A stretch of DNA of 64,000 nt from assembly GCA_965230215.1 (NCBI GenBank), contig CBDDKN010000001.1:2232001-2296000 (forward strand), written 5' to 3'. The position numbers and the translations under genes were made by a program. The notes under the pieces were generated by a model, which was not told the origin of the DNA, did no database searches, and saw nothing but the letters and a program-made list of their open reading frames with translations. Shown piece by piece: positions 36,293-45,686 of this stretch. Within the stretch, counting starts at the first letter, position 1. Every line of letters begins with the position of its first letter. Origin of the DNA: RFSX01 sp965230215 (GTDB lineage: Bacteria; Bacteroidota; Bacteroidia; Chitinophagales; Saprospiraceae).

Positions 36293-37399
36293 CTAATCGC
36301 CGTCGGCATCGACAAAATCGACCCGAACATTTAATGCCTGTAACATGTCTACTTTCAGGTATACAACATTTTTCTGTAAGGCATCATAAGCTTCCAGCAT
36401 AGCGAAATTGTCGGTTTCGATTTGTGTTGTAAAACTATTATCAAGTTGTATGATCTCTCCTCTTGCAAGATCAAATTGATCGTTTATAATCTTATTAAGA
36501 TCGGCTCCTGATTTAATGGTATTCAAATAATCCAAATAGTCAGATAAACTCGTAGCGCTTATCTGGCTGTCAAGGTGACTTCGGCCATTGAAAAAATTCT
36601 GAACAGCATTCAAAGATTCAAGCGCAAGTGTTTTTGAAAAATCATTGACATAAATGGCCTCAACGGTTTGCGGTTCGGTATTACCAGAAAAAACGCCAGC
36701 CGGTATGCCAATCTTTGAAGCCCTCAAAAACTTCTCATAGTAGAATATATAATCATTAGCAAGCTTGTCAACTGATCCCGTAGCAGAGGATGCCACATTC
36801 GAAACGAATACGTCTCTATAATTATCTTTCCAGTCATCCAAGACTAGCTGACTCAACTCGAGTAGTCTGTCAACAAGACTTTCTAAATACTGAGCACAGG
36901 AAGCATCACCAATATATCTGTCAATTATCATGGCATCACTCTCAGCGATTCCGAATAACATATAATCCAAAGCTGGAAATCCTTGCTCATCAAATGTTGA
37001 AGGCAGTTCAAGGCTGAAGCTCATGCTTTCTATATTCTGCTCTATAGCTACAGGGTCAGATGGATAGATATTGGTGAAGTTTCTCAAGCCAATGGATTCT
37101 GCCTTACCGATTTCAAACATCGATACATATTGCCACTGTATGTAGGCAGATCTCCATGCAGACCTCAAAGAATCCAATGATTCCAAATCCGTCTTTGCAA
37201 TAAATGCATTATTGGCTTGCTCTAATTTTTGAAGGCTGGCAACATAAGATTCAAATGATGGAATTATTATTTTGTCAGCCAAGTCCTCAAGTAAAATGGA
37301 TCTGTCAAACTCATCAACTACCTCAGGAGTTTCTATGCCTTCATTTCCACAAGAGAAGATGAATAGACTAAGAAAGAATATGAAGAATATCTTTTTCAT
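36293..37399 (-). CDS. Imelysin-family lipoprotein
   Basis: A 368-residue protein with a lipoprotein signal (LSLFIFSCGNEG). It is helical throughout with two repeat halves. The GxHxxE motif of classical imelysins appears here as GFPALDYMLFG, with no histidine, as in many Bacteroidota homologues. Imelysins bind iron or act on iron complexes at the cell envelope. It is the second gene of the operon, 11 bases after DUF4856. Confidence 0.85.
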   Translation of the reverse strand: MKKIFFIFFLSLFIFSCGNEGIETPEVVDEFDRSILLEDLADKIIIPSFESYVASLQKLEQANNAFIAKTDLESLDSLRSAWRSAYIQWQYVSMFEIGKAESIGLRNFTNIYPSDPVAIEQNIESMSFSLELPSTFDEQGFPALDYMLFGIAESDAMIIDRYIGDASCAQYLESLVDRLLELSQLVLDDWKDNYRDVFVSNVASSATGSVDKLANDYIFYYEKFLRASKIGIPAGVFSGNTEPQTVEAIYVNDFSKTLALESLNAVQNFFNGRSHLDSQISATSLSDYLDYLNTIKSGADLNKIINDQFDLARGEIIQLDNSFTTQIETDNFAMLEAYDALQKNVVYLKVDMLQALNVRVDFVDADGD

Positions 37400-37410
37400 A
37401 AATTATTAGT

Positions 37411-38622
37411 TTATCTACCCGCTTCTTCTCTACTAAAATCAAATTCGTCAGCAATTGTTGCTGATAGGTCCTGCAATGTTTCAACTTTCAAATCCCACAG
37501 GCCATTTGGTCCGTCATCCAAAAGATCCTGCAACATCTCATCGCACTGCTGGGAGCTAAAGTACGGTTCATCAGTTCCCGGCTTTCTCGTGAATCGCAGA
37601 CTGTAGATGAAACCATATGCTTCTGAAAGGTCATGAAAAATGGTACCCGTATTGCTCGCTGTCATCGGGAAAGCAAAAGCGGCCTGCTCCAGATAATAAA
37701 CAGCTCTTACACCGATGATTTCAGACATTTTCTCTCTCAATGTGGCGGCTTCATCATCTCTTAGATCATAATTGGCATCTACAATAGCGGCCCTGCCTGA
37801 TTTGAATGATTCAAATACAGTATTGGCAATGCCCGCAAAATCAGGATCACCTTCCACTCTACCCAGGTATTTATTTAAGAAACTATCATCGTCACCTAAA
37901 GATGGAAGTGGATCGGCCTTATCTGCAGCTGTACCAAATAAATACCCATAGGCTTCATCCCATTTATGTTCCATGGTGGTATAGTTTTTACCTTGTTCAA
38001 CTGTACCATTATCATTATTGAATACATTGTCAGCTTCATCAAGCACAGAAGGACTCAAGTAATTATTCAACATCTGATCTAACATAAGTGCACCTATCAG
38101 TGACTTGTTTACCATTTGGTTGTATTCCAGTCCTTGAGCATTGACATATCTGGTAGAACTGCCATCAGCAATCTGTCCCGGGACTCCCGGTTGAGCCAGT
38201 TGATTCCACGCGGGATATACTTCCTCAACCTGAGCTTGTATCCAGCTTTCAAAGTCATTTTTTATCCTTGTAGATTCCACTGTATTGCTTGAAAAATAAT
38301 CTCTTGAAGCGGCAACTTTTGACTTGATGCTCTTGGTTTCTGAATTAAGATCATCATTTGTAAAAGGCGCCACATCTTCTCCGTTAGGACCTTGATTTCT
38401 ATACATTGCCAATAGATTATCTGTATTCTGGGAAGGCACTAACATTTCTGATATCAACTCCTCTGCCATCAACATTCTTGCAGTTTGTCCTGGAAATGCA
38501 ACCGTTGAATTTCCATCGCGCTCAAAACTATATGTCTGAGGAACCACAATAGTATTTTCATCATCTGAACAAGCAACAATCGATGTCAAAATAAAGAGTA
38601 AAAGGAAAGGTCTCAATGTCAT
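37411..38622 (-). CDS. DUF4856 lipoprotein, first gene of the iron-type operon
   Basis: A 403-residue protein with a lipoprotein signal (LTSIVACSDDEN). The mature part fits DUF4856: YSFERDGNSTVAFPGQTARM, SLIGALMLDQMLNNYL and MEHKWDEAYGYLFG. It is helical and related in shape to imelysin. A role in envelope iron handling is inferred from the imelysin, HTTM and TonB-receptor genes that follow. The promoter region holds a good -33/-7 pair and two palindromes. Confidence 0.87.
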   Translation of the reverse strand: MTLRPFLLLFILTSIVACSDDENTIVVPQTYSFERDGNSTVAFPGQTARMLMAEELISEMLVPSQNTDNLLAMYRNQGPNGEDVAPFTNDDLNSETKSIKSKVAASRDYFSSNTVESTRIKNDFESWIQAQVEEVYPAWNQLAQPGVPGQIADGSSTRYVNAQGLEYNQMVNKSLIGALMLDQMLNNYLSPSVLDEADNVFNNDNGTVEQGKNYTTMEHKWDEAYGYLFGTAADKADPLPSLGDDDSFLNKYLGRVEGDPDFAGIANTVFESFKSGRAAIVDANYDLRDDEAATLREKMSEIIGVRAVYYLEQAAFAFPMTASNTGTIFHDLSEAYGFIYSLRFTRKPGTDEPYFSSQQCDEMLQDLLDDGPNGLWDLKVETLQDLSATIADEFDFSREEAGR

Positions 38623-38634
38623 TTTTATGTTTAT

Positions 38635-38715
38635 TAAGATTTAATCTAAATACAATTATGCTACAAATATACATGCCGGAACTTAATTTTCAAGCCTTAT
38701 TTAGATTAATTCTAT
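38635..38715 (-). promoter_or_regulatory. Promoter and candidate paired operators of the DUF4856-TonB operon
   Basis: On the minus strand TTG (38691-38693) and TATATTTG (38664-38671) are spaced by 19 bases, a full match to the Bacteroidota promoter; the leader is about 35-40 bases. Two imperfect 7-1-7 palindromes flank it: TAAGATT-T-AATCTAA at 38635-38649, and TTAGATT-A-ATTCTAT at 38701-38715, which is close to the reverse complement of the first. The geometry suits a dimeric repressor such as Fur, but the regulator is not proven. Confidence 0.45.
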
Positions 38716-38762
38716 GTCACGGAAATGTAAAAAAAGATGAGCTGTTCGTAAGTCAAACAGTA

Positions 38763-39692
38763 TCAGAATATTCGAGGGAAAAAGCGGCCTACCTCGGACT
38801 GATAATTTTTGTATTCCGGGTACTTGCCTGAAGAAATCTTCTCACTAAAATCAGAACTGCCCCAGAATAATAACACCAATAATATAAAGCCACCGATCGT
38901 CCAGTTGATCCATAATCCACTGGCAGCCACACCCAACAAGTAAACCATCGCCCAGATCATCTGCTCACCCATATAATTGGGATGACGCATATAAGCCCAC
39001 AAACCGGATCTGATAAATCCTCGACCGTATACCGAACCAAGTTCTTCACCTGATTCGATCCGTCTGTATTTCTCTTTTTGAAACTTGAATTGCTGAATAT
39101 CTGCCAGGGTTTCGATGCCCAGAAAAAATAGAAAACCAGCGATCGCAATGCCATCTACAATATTAAATGCACGACCGCTATTGCCCACAGTCAGCACAAC
39201 AGGTAATGTGAAATACAGAATCAGCCCCATCTGGTAAAAACTGATGAAAAACACATTAAATAGTCGCCATATCCAAATATTGCTCAGGATGCTATCCTTG
39301 CGCAAATAAGCCCAGCGATAATCCTCTTCCCCTTTCCATGGCAACCAGGAGAATCCACCCTTAAGGGCAAAATTATAACTGAGCCTTACACCCCATAAAG
39401 TAATAAGAACTGCAGCTATGACCGATCGCCATCCGAAATCATCACAATAGCTGGCAACCCAGGCGTAAACAATGGGTATTGTACTCCACAGCCTGTCTAC
39501 CTGGCTGTAATTGCCGGTTATCTCTGAGGAAATGATACAGTAAATACTGGCGCCTAGATAAATCTTTATCAACAGCGTTAGCACATTGCTTTGCTCAGGA
39601 GTTAAGACAAGACCGGCCTGCACTATATAAAATACAATGAGTACAAAACTCAATACGAGAATGATAGCTGTTACTGTGGTCTTACTCTTCAA
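38763..39692 (-). CDS. DUF1295 family membrane protein (steroid 5-alpha reductase-like)
   Basis: A 309-residue protein with about seven membrane helices. The segment WGVRLSYNFALKGGFSWLPWKGEEDYRWAY, read in parts, and the C-terminal RSGLWAYMRHPNYMGEQMIW are typical of DUF1295. The family is related to sterol reductases and isoprenylcysteine methyltransferases and so probably binds NADPH or SAM and a lipid. It is seven bases after yqeY on the same strand. Confidence 0.88.
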   Translation of the reverse strand: MKSKTTVTAIILVLSFVLIVFYIVQAGLVLTPEQSNVLTLLIKIYLGASIYCIISSEITGNYSQVDRLWSTIPIVYAWVASYCDDFGWRSVIAAVLITLWGVRLSYNFALKGGFSWLPWKGEEDYRWAYLRKDSILSNIWIWRLFNVFFISFYQMGLILYFTLPVVLTVGNSGRAFNIVDGIAIAGFLFFLGIETLADIQQFKFQKEKYRRIESGEELGSVYGRGFIRSGLWAYMRHPNYMGEQMIWAMVYLLGVAASGLWINWTIGGFILLVLLFWGSSDFSEKISSGKYPEYKNYQSEVGRFFPRIF

Positions 39693-39699
39693 TGTTTTT

Positions 39700-40149
39700 T
39701 TACTGCGTCAGCAATTCTTTTACAATGGTAGAGATGGTTCGGCCATCCGCTTTGCCCGCCAACTTAGCATTGGCTAATCCCATAATACGTCCCATATCCT
39801 TCATGCCTTGCGCACCTGATTCTGATATAATCTCAGCAAGTACAGCGCGTAGTTCATCCTCAGACAATGCTTTTGGCAAATACCTTTTAAGCACTTCGAT
39901 TTCTTCTCTCTCAACAACTGCCAGATCTTCACGTCCCTGCTTTTCAAAGATATCCAGTGAATCCTGACGTTGCTTGACGAGCTTCTGAACCAGTTTGATG
40001 GCTGCAGCATCATCCAGCTCTTTACCAGAACCATCTGTCTTAAATAGTAATATAGCAGCTTTTGCAGCCCTTATGGCACGCAGTGAAGCCTGATCTTTGG
40101 CTTTCATGGCTTCCTTTAAATCAGCCATTAATTGTTCTTCCAAGTTCAT
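39700..40149 (-). CDS. GatB/YqeY domain protein
   Basis: A 149-residue helical protein of the YqeY family (LKEAMKAKDQASLRAIRAAKAAILL, KRYLPKALSEDELRAVL). It is homologous to the tail domain of the GatB amidotransferase subunit. It may help tRNA amidation or another tRNA-related task; the precise role is unknown. It lies 10 bases downstream of rsmA and is co-transcribed. Confidence 0.9.
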   Translation of the reverse strand: MNLEEQLMADLKEAMKAKDQASLRAIRAAKAAILLFKTDGSGKELDDAAAIKLVQKLVKQRQDSLDIFEKQGREDLAVVEREEIEVLKRYLPKALSEDELRAVLAEIISESGAQGMKDMGRIMGLANAKLAGKADGRTISTIVKELLTQ

Positions 40150-40159
40150 CTTTGAATCT

Positions 40160-40912
40160 TTAGCTTTGAATAGAATTTACAATATTAACAAAATCCTGGA
40201 CGCCAAGTTGTTCAGGTCTTTTCTGATATATTTCAAGCTCTTGATCTATATCGAATGACTTCAAAGTATTGCGCAGTTTTTTCCTTCTCTGTTGAAAAGC
40301 CTGCTTGATTACTCTCCTGTACATTTGATAATCGCAACCCAAATCCAAATTCTCCTTACGACGCATTAATATAATTGAAGAGTTGACCTTCGGAGGAGGG
40401 TCAAAAGCTTCTGGACCTATATGGAATAGTATTTCAACTTCGTAGTAGGCCTGCGCATTGAGACTCAATATACCATTGGCCTTTGTCCCGGGCCCAGCAG
40501 CAATACGCTCTGCCAACTCCTTTTGGAACATACCTACAACGAATGGAATATGCTCCAGGTATTCAAGTACCTTAAATACTATTTGAGATGAAATATTATA
40601 TGGAAAATTTCCGACAAGGTTGAATTGGTCAGAATCAAACAAATCACTCAAGTCAAGCCTCAGAAAATCCGAATGAACCAACTGATCAGGTTTCAAAAGC
40701 AATTGAAGAATCTCCACCATATCGCTGTCAAGTTCAATCGCTTTGAACATATCGTAACGGTCGATGAGATGTTTTGTCAATACACCTTGTCCAGGACCAA
40801 TTTCAATCAGTGGCAATGATTCAGAACAGTTATCACTAATGGCTTGAACAATGCGGTCAACAATGATATTGTCTATTAGAAAATGTTGACCTAAATGTTT
40901 TTTAGCTTTCAA
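40160..40912 (-). CDS. rsmA: 16S rRNA adenine dimethyltransferase
   Basis: A 250-residue KsgA-type enzyme with KKHLGQHFLIDNIIVDRIV, the SAM loop LIEIGPGQGVLTKHLI, the catalytic motif NFPYNISSQIVFK, and a C-terminal helical domain (RRKKLRNTLKSF). It dimethylates A1518 and A1519 of 16S rRNA late in small-subunit assembly. The start appears to be TTG at 40912, since the family begins at KKHLGQHF. It heads the rsmA-yqeY-DUF1295 unit and is divergent from pdxA. Confidence 0.93.
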   Translation of the reverse strand: MKAKKHLGQHFLIDNIIVDRIVQAISDNCSESLPLIEIGPGQGVLTKHLIDRYDMFKAIELDSDMVEILQLLLKPDQLVHSDFLRLDLSDLFDSDQFNLVGNFPYNISSQIVFKVLEYLEHIPFVVGMFQKELAERIAAGPGTKANGILSLNAQAYYEVEILFHIGPEAFDPPPKVNSSIILMRRKENLDLGCDYQMYRRVIKQAFQQRRKKLRNTLKSFDIDQELEIYQKRPEQLGVQDFVNIVNSIQS

Positions 40913-40985
40913 TATATTCCTTCAATTTGCAGGGAAGTTAATATAAAGCTAATAAACTCTATCTTCGCATTAGCAAACTAGCAAT

Positions 40986-42050
40986 ATGTCAAAAAAAATA
41001 AAAGTAGGTATAACACAAGGTGATTTTAATGGTATCGGTCCTGAAGTGATCATCAAAGCCTTGTCTCGAGGAAATATTCTTGATCATATTACTCCTGTCA
41101 TATTTGGCTCATCCAAGGTTATGGCATATCATAAGAATATCGTTAAGAATAACAATTTCTCATTTGTATCTATCAACAACATCCGCAACTTGGCTTACGG
41201 CAGAATCAATGTATTCAACGTATGGGATGAACAAGCCAATATTGAGATTGGAAAAGCGACGGAAGACTCAGGCAAGTTTGCATACAAGGCTCTGGAAAAA
41301 GCGGTAGAGCATGCTAAGAATGGGGATATAGATGTATTGGTTACCGCACCCATCAATAAGAATGCTATGAAGCTGGCAGGCTTCGAACATACTGGTCATA
41401 CCGAGTTTCTACATCAGCAGTTCAACGCCCCTGAGACAGTGATGACAATGGTTTCCGACACATTGAAACTTGGTTTGGTTACAAATCATCTTCCAGTAGA
41501 AAATGTGTCCAAAAAGATCAATAAAGAAAAAATCAATAAGAAATTAAAGGTGCTGGTTAAAAGTCTGAGGGAAGATTTTGGCATTGAAAAACCAACCATA
41601 GCGGTATTGGGCCTTAACCCTCATGCCGGTGATGATGGTCTTATTGGTAAAGAGGAAATTGAATTCGTACGTCCGGCTATAAAGGATGCCAAAAACAATA
41701 ACTTTCTTGTTTCAGGTCCTTACCCGGCCGATGGTTTTTTCGGAGGAGGTGATTTTAGAAAATTCGATGCTATCCTGGCCATGTATCATGATCAAGGACT
41801 GATTCCTTTCAAGTTGCTCTCATTCGGAAATGGTGTCAATTTCACGGCAGGTTTACCCGTCATAAGAACTTCGCCAGATCATGGAACGGCTTATAATATC
41901 GCAGGAAAAAATATGGCTAAGCCGGATTCAATGCTTAAAGCCATTTACCTGGCTAAAGATTTGTACTTAAATAGGAAAGATTACAAGGAAGCGACCAAGG
42001 ATCCGGTCAAAAAAATGCCAAAGCATCAAGAAGAAATCCAAGAAAGTTGA
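40986..42050 (+). CDS. pdxA: 4-hydroxythreonine-4-phosphate dehydrogenase
   Basis: A 354-residue enzyme with VGITQGDFNGIGPEVIIKAL, VTAPINKNAMKLAGFEHTGHTEFL (zinc histidine), LGLNPHAGDDGLIG, and YHDQGLIPFKLLSF (second zinc histidine). It oxidises 4-phosphohydroxy-L-threonine in the DXP-dependent vitamin B6 pathway. It probably stands alone; a TATCTTCG sequence lies 18 bases before the ATG. Confidence 0.94.
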   Translation: MSKKIKVGITQGDFNGIGPEVIIKALSRGNILDHITPVIFGSSKVMAYHKNIVKNNNFSFVSINNIRNLAYGRINVFNVWDEQANIEIGKATEDSGKFAYKALEKAVEHAKNGDIDVLVTAPINKNAMKLAGFEHTGHTEFLHQQFNAPETVMTMVSDTLKLGLVTNHLPVENVSKKINKEKINKKLKVLVKSLREDFGIEKPTIAVLGLNPHAGDDGLIGKEEIEFVRPAIKDAKNNNFLVSGPYPADGFFGGGDFRKFDAILAMYHDQGLIPFKLLSFGNGVNFTAGLPVIRTSPDHGTAYNIAGKNMAKPDSMLKAIYLAKDLYLNRKDYKEATKDPVKKMPKHQEEIQES

Positions 42051-42145
42051 GATTATAGGATTCTATTTCTACTTCTCAAGATTGGTTTATTGCTCTTCAT
42101 TCCTCAATCCACTCTGGCTATTCAAATATATATTTATAATATTTA

Positions 42146-42706
42146 TTATTCAAGATTTTGAAGCTTGCTGAAAGGATTATCAGCATTATCGAACTGATCA
42201 AGCTTGTATTTTTCAACAATTTTTATGAGCTTCTTCGCATACGATGGATCGGTTGCATATCCAGATTTCTGTAAACCTATTGCCCAGGATTTATAATCAT
42301 CTTTCTGAATATTAAACAAGTGCTGATAATGTTTGGTATGTCTCAGAAAATTAGAGTGGTCTATGTAAGAATCATAAACGCTCTCATATGCACGGAAACA
42401 AGACTCGATTAATCGACCACGCTTATCGAAATCATCGTCCTCATGGTAGAAGGTCTGCCCTTCCCAATAACTTTTACACTTAATGCCAAAATGATTATTG
42501 GCCTTCATAGCCAATCTACTGCTTCCATAATTTGACTCATGAAGCGCCTGGGCAAGTGTGATACTGGCTGGGATACCTGAACGATACATTTCGATTACCG
42601 CTAGTTCCTGGTGTTCACTTATATACTTGCTTGCTTTGATTTCCAGTTCCGGATTATTGGCAAATCCAAATAGGAAGATGATGATTGCTGTGTTCAGAAT
42701 ATTCAA
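42146..42706 (-). CDS. Exported glucosaminidase-domain peptidoglycan hydrolase
   Basis: A 186-residue protein with a hydrophobic N-terminus (MNILNTAIIIFLFGFA) and a GH73-type domain. AVIEMYRSGIPASITLAQALHESNYGSSRLA holds the general acid Glu, in the AQALHESNYG part, and GIKCKSYW, CFRAYESVYDSYIDHSNFL and GYATDPSYAKKL follow as in the family. It cuts the peptidoglycan glycan chain in the periplasm. There is no LysM domain. The start is an unusual TTG. Confidence 0.87.
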   Translation of the reverse strand: MNILNTAIIIFLFGFANNPELEIKASKYISEHQELAVIEMYRSGIPASITLAQALHESNYGSSRLAMKANNHFGIKCKSYWEGQTFYHEDDDFDKRGRLIESCFRAYESVYDSYIDHSNFLRHTKHYQHLFNIQKDDYKSWAIGLQKSGYATDPSYAKKLIKIVEKYKLDQFDNADNPFSKLQNLE

Positions 42707-42763
42707 AATCAGGTTGTTTTAGACTATTGTAAAAACCAAAAGCTATGCCAAAAGGAGTATATA

Positions 42764-44947
42764 CTACTTATCCATCTGCTTAATCAAATCGCCGTCTCTA
42801 AATATATACAGCTTAAAGTCTTGATTTTCAGCTTTCAATTTGTCTATATAAATCATCATATTATCAGCTCTAATAAATTCTCTGGTCAGAGCATGACCAT
42901 TTGACTTTACATAATAATGTATGCCTGAGTCTTCACCTTCGTACTCTTTTAACTCCATTATGAAAGCATCTAGTTTTTCGGATTCAGAAACTGTTATATT
43001 GCCTACGTCTTCACAATCTTCAATTGCAGCAAAGAAACTGCTGCCATTAACCACTTCAAACCCCTCTTCCAATAATATTTCCTGCTCAGCAAAAAATTCA
43101 AAGTCCTGTCCAGGGGTACTGCTGGCATCTGAACTTAACTGTACCTTGGCCCTGTACACATCTTCAATGATCGGATTCACATAAATGTTAACGCCATCAC
43201 AAGGAAAAACTGGGCAATTCTCATCGATCTGTCCGTCACAGTTGTTATCCTGTCCGTCACATATCTCTGCGTTTCCAGGAAAATTATTATCATCATTATC
43301 ATCACAGTCACCCTGGAAAGCCACATAGCCGGCTGGCTGTGCGCATTGGAATAGCAAAACGGAACCCTCTCCTACACCATCTCCATCGTTATCAAGATAC
43401 CACTCAATATTGCTCAGATCCGGATCATCTGCATCGATCAATCCATCACAATCATTGTCTATGTTATCACATATCTCTGGAAATGCTGGATTAACCATAT
43501 TGTTGTTGTCGTCACAATCACTATCATCATCTACATACCCATCCGGAGGTGAACAATCCAAAATAGTGACGTTGACATCACCGTATCCATCATTATCAAA
43601 ATCTCTGTAGAAAGTAGATAAGACCACATCACCATCATCCTGGTCAAAGAAGCCATCACAATCGTTATCCTTGCCATCACATATCTCTGGAGCCCCCGGA
43701 TATATGGTATCGTCATCGTCATCACAATCTGTGGAGTCAAGCACATAGCCCCCAGGAAAAGAACATGAAGAAACCATCTCGGATACATTACCATAACCGT
43801 CACCATCCTTGTCTCTGTAATAGGAAGTTGGAGATGGACAATCCTGCACCTTTACAATATTTAACCCATAGGTTATATCTGATATCATAATATTACCCGA
43901 GGCAAAGAATGGGTATGTACCCCATGCGCCTTCATATCCGGTATATAAAGATCCATTATCAGAATAGGTATCATAATACCCTATCAATTCCGGATCTGTA
44001 GGATCGTTTAAGTCATATACCTTTATACCATCCTCATAATATGAAATGTAAAGCGTATCATTTTTGACAAAAGGATTGTGCGGAGTAACATTTGTTGCCG
44101 TGGTTGAAATTGGATCTTTAAATGTCTTTAATAATTCTATATCGTCAGTGGGGTGACCCATATTGGCCAGATCCATCACAGCCATTGGTCTTCCCAAAGG
44201 AACTTCTTCAGCGTAATAGGCATACTGTCCGGATGAATCATTCCAACTGCTATGATTATACCCAGGAGAATCATAGGACCCTAGAAGTTCTACACTACTG
44301 AGGTCAGTCATGTCCCATATATAATATCCCTGATTGCCATGTGAGCAATAAGCCGTATCATTTTTTACATACAGATCATGCACATAAAAATTTCCAGAAC
44401 CCTGAAACAAATAATTCGATATCCTTACAGGAATATCTGGCGTGCTGATGTCAATAATATTCAATCCTTTGTTGGCCGTATTGGATCCACATGCATACAA
44501 TTTAGCTGTGGTCGTATCAATAAAAATATTGTGCGCTCTGGTAAAGAAAGTATCTATTGTAGCTACATGTACAGGGGGAGAAGCTGGCAATGGACTCATA
44601 TCAAAGATATGAAGGCCTTCACTGCAACCATCACAAACCGCATAGGCATAATCCTGATAAACTTTAAAATCTCTCCAGATGGCATGTCCACCTCCATAAT
44701 GTCCAAACACTCTGGTGGGTTGAGCCGGATTGGTCACATCCACTACCATAATGGAATCAACATTACCCAAAATTGCATACTCTGATCCATCAGCAGCCGT
44801 ATATCCCCATATATCATTGTACTGAACACCGGCATGGGTTGGCATAATGGGAGGATCCCATTGCCCAATACGTTCCATATTCAAAGAATCCTGGCTTTGC
44901 CCGTGAAAAGAAAATAATATCAGAACAGCAATTACTGATAGCTTCAT
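42764..44947 (-). CDS. Choice-of-anchor B protein with MopE-like CD-rich repeats
   Basis: A 727-residue secreted protein. After the signal peptide (1-18) comes a beta-propeller of LVIVD-type repeats (about 30-370, YAILGNVDSIMVVDVTNPAQP, GLNIVKVQD), as in choice-of-anchor B proteins. Three to four MopE-like motifs then follow (about 380-590): long acidic stretches around CDDDDDTIYPGAPEICDG and DNDCDG, each able to bind metal. The C-terminus is a small beta domain without a clear T9SS signature. It is probably exposed at the surface. Confidence 0.83.
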   Translation of the reverse strand: MKLSVIAVLILFSFHGQSQDSLNMERIGQWDPPIMPTHAGVQYNDIWGYTAADGSEYAILGNVDSIMVVDVTNPAQPTRVFGHYGGGHAIWRDFKVYQDYAYAVCDGCSEGLHIFDMSPLPASPPVHVATIDTFFTRAHNIFIDTTTAKLYACGSNTANKGLNIIDISTPDIPVRISNYLFQGSGNFYVHDLYVKNDTAYCSHGNQGYYIWDMTDLSSVELLGSYDSPGYNHSSWNDSSGQYAYYAEEVPLGRPMAVMDLANMGHPTDDIELLKTFKDPISTTATNVTPHNPFVKNDTLYISYYEDGIKVYDLNDPTDPELIGYYDTYSDNGSLYTGYEGAWGTYPFFASGNIMISDITYGLNIVKVQDCPSPTSYYRDKDGDGYGNVSEMVSSCSFPGGYVLDSTDCDDDDDTIYPGAPEICDGKDNDCDGFFDQDDGDVVLSTFYRDFDNDGYGDVNVTILDCSPPDGYVDDDSDCDDNNNMVNPAFPEICDNIDNDCDGLIDADDPDLSNIEWYLDNDGDGVGEGSVLLFQCAQPAGYVAFQGDCDDNDDNNFPGNAEICDGQDNNCDGQIDENCPVFPCDGVNIYVNPIIEDVYRAKVQLSSDASSTPGQDFEFFAEQEILLEEGFEVVNGSSFFAAIEDCEDVGNITVSESEKLDAFIMELKEYEGEDSGIHYYVKSNGHALTREFIRADNMMIYIDKLKAENQDFKLYIFRDGDLIKQMDK

Positions 44948-45055
44948 ACCTGTATTGTTTGTGAAATTATTGAATTACTCAATGGGGGACATTCAAATAT
45001 ACTACATAAATAATTATAATAGAGGCAACTAAGTGTCACCAAACAAACCAAATCT

Positions 45056-45679
45056 ATGAATTCATCAAGCCTTGATGATATTAAAAAACATCTCTCAAAA
45101 GACCCCAAACTCAAAAAGATTGTAAGCAAGCTTGAACCCCTTCAGTTGGAGGCTTCTGGTAATGTTTATCGAGAGCTTGTCAAAAACATTGTCTACCAAC
45201 AGATATCATACAAAGCAGCAGACAGTATCTACACCCGATTTTTAAATCTGATAGCCAATAAAAATTTTAAACCCGCTCATATTATCAAACATGATATCGA
45301 AAGCCTGAGAACTGCCGGGTTATCCAGACAAAAAGCAAACTATATTCTTAATATATCTGAGTACTTTATTGAGAACAAACTGTATGATCACGATTGGACA
45401 CAAAATACAGATGAAGAGATCATCAAGATGCTCACAGATATCAAAGGAGTGGGTGTCTGGACAGCAAAAATGATTCTTATTTTTGAGCTGCTAAGACCTG
45501 ATGTGCTGGCCCACGAAGATCTCGCCATACAGATGGTGATGCGTGAGTTATACAGCCTAAAACAAACAAAAAAAGAATTTATACAGGAAATCACTAAAAT
45601 TGGCGATGCCTGGAGGCCATTTAGAACAGCAGCTGGCTTATATTTGTGGGCCTATCGGAGATCCCAACTGGAGAAGTAA
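45056..45679 (+). CDS. HhH-GPD DNA glycosylase (AlkA-like)
   Basis: A 207-residue protein. The helix-hairpin-helix motif LTDIKGVGVWTAKMILIF is followed by the catalytic aspartate in DVLAHEDLAIQ. It belongs to the 3-methyladenine DNA glycosylase II group and cuts alkylated bases from DNA. It lacks the AlkA N-terminal domain, so it is a short form. The next gene, a zinc acylase, starts seven bases later. Confidence 0.88.
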   Translation: MNSSSLDDIKKHLSKDPKLKKIVSKLEPLQLEASGNVYRELVKNIVYQQISYKAADSIYTRFLNLIANKNFKPAHIIKHDIESLRTAGLSRQKANYILNISEYFIENKLYDHDWTQNTDEEIIKMLTDIKGVGVWTAKMILIFELLRPDVLAHEDLAIQMVMRELYSLKQTKKEFIQEITKIGDAWRPFRTAAGLYLWAYRRSQLEK

Positions 45680-45686
45680 ATTTTTA

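Noticed and set aside
43410..43806. Frames on both strands inside the CD-rich repeat gene
   Set aside because: They are shadows caused by the repetitive Asp/Cys codons of the 42764-44947 gene.
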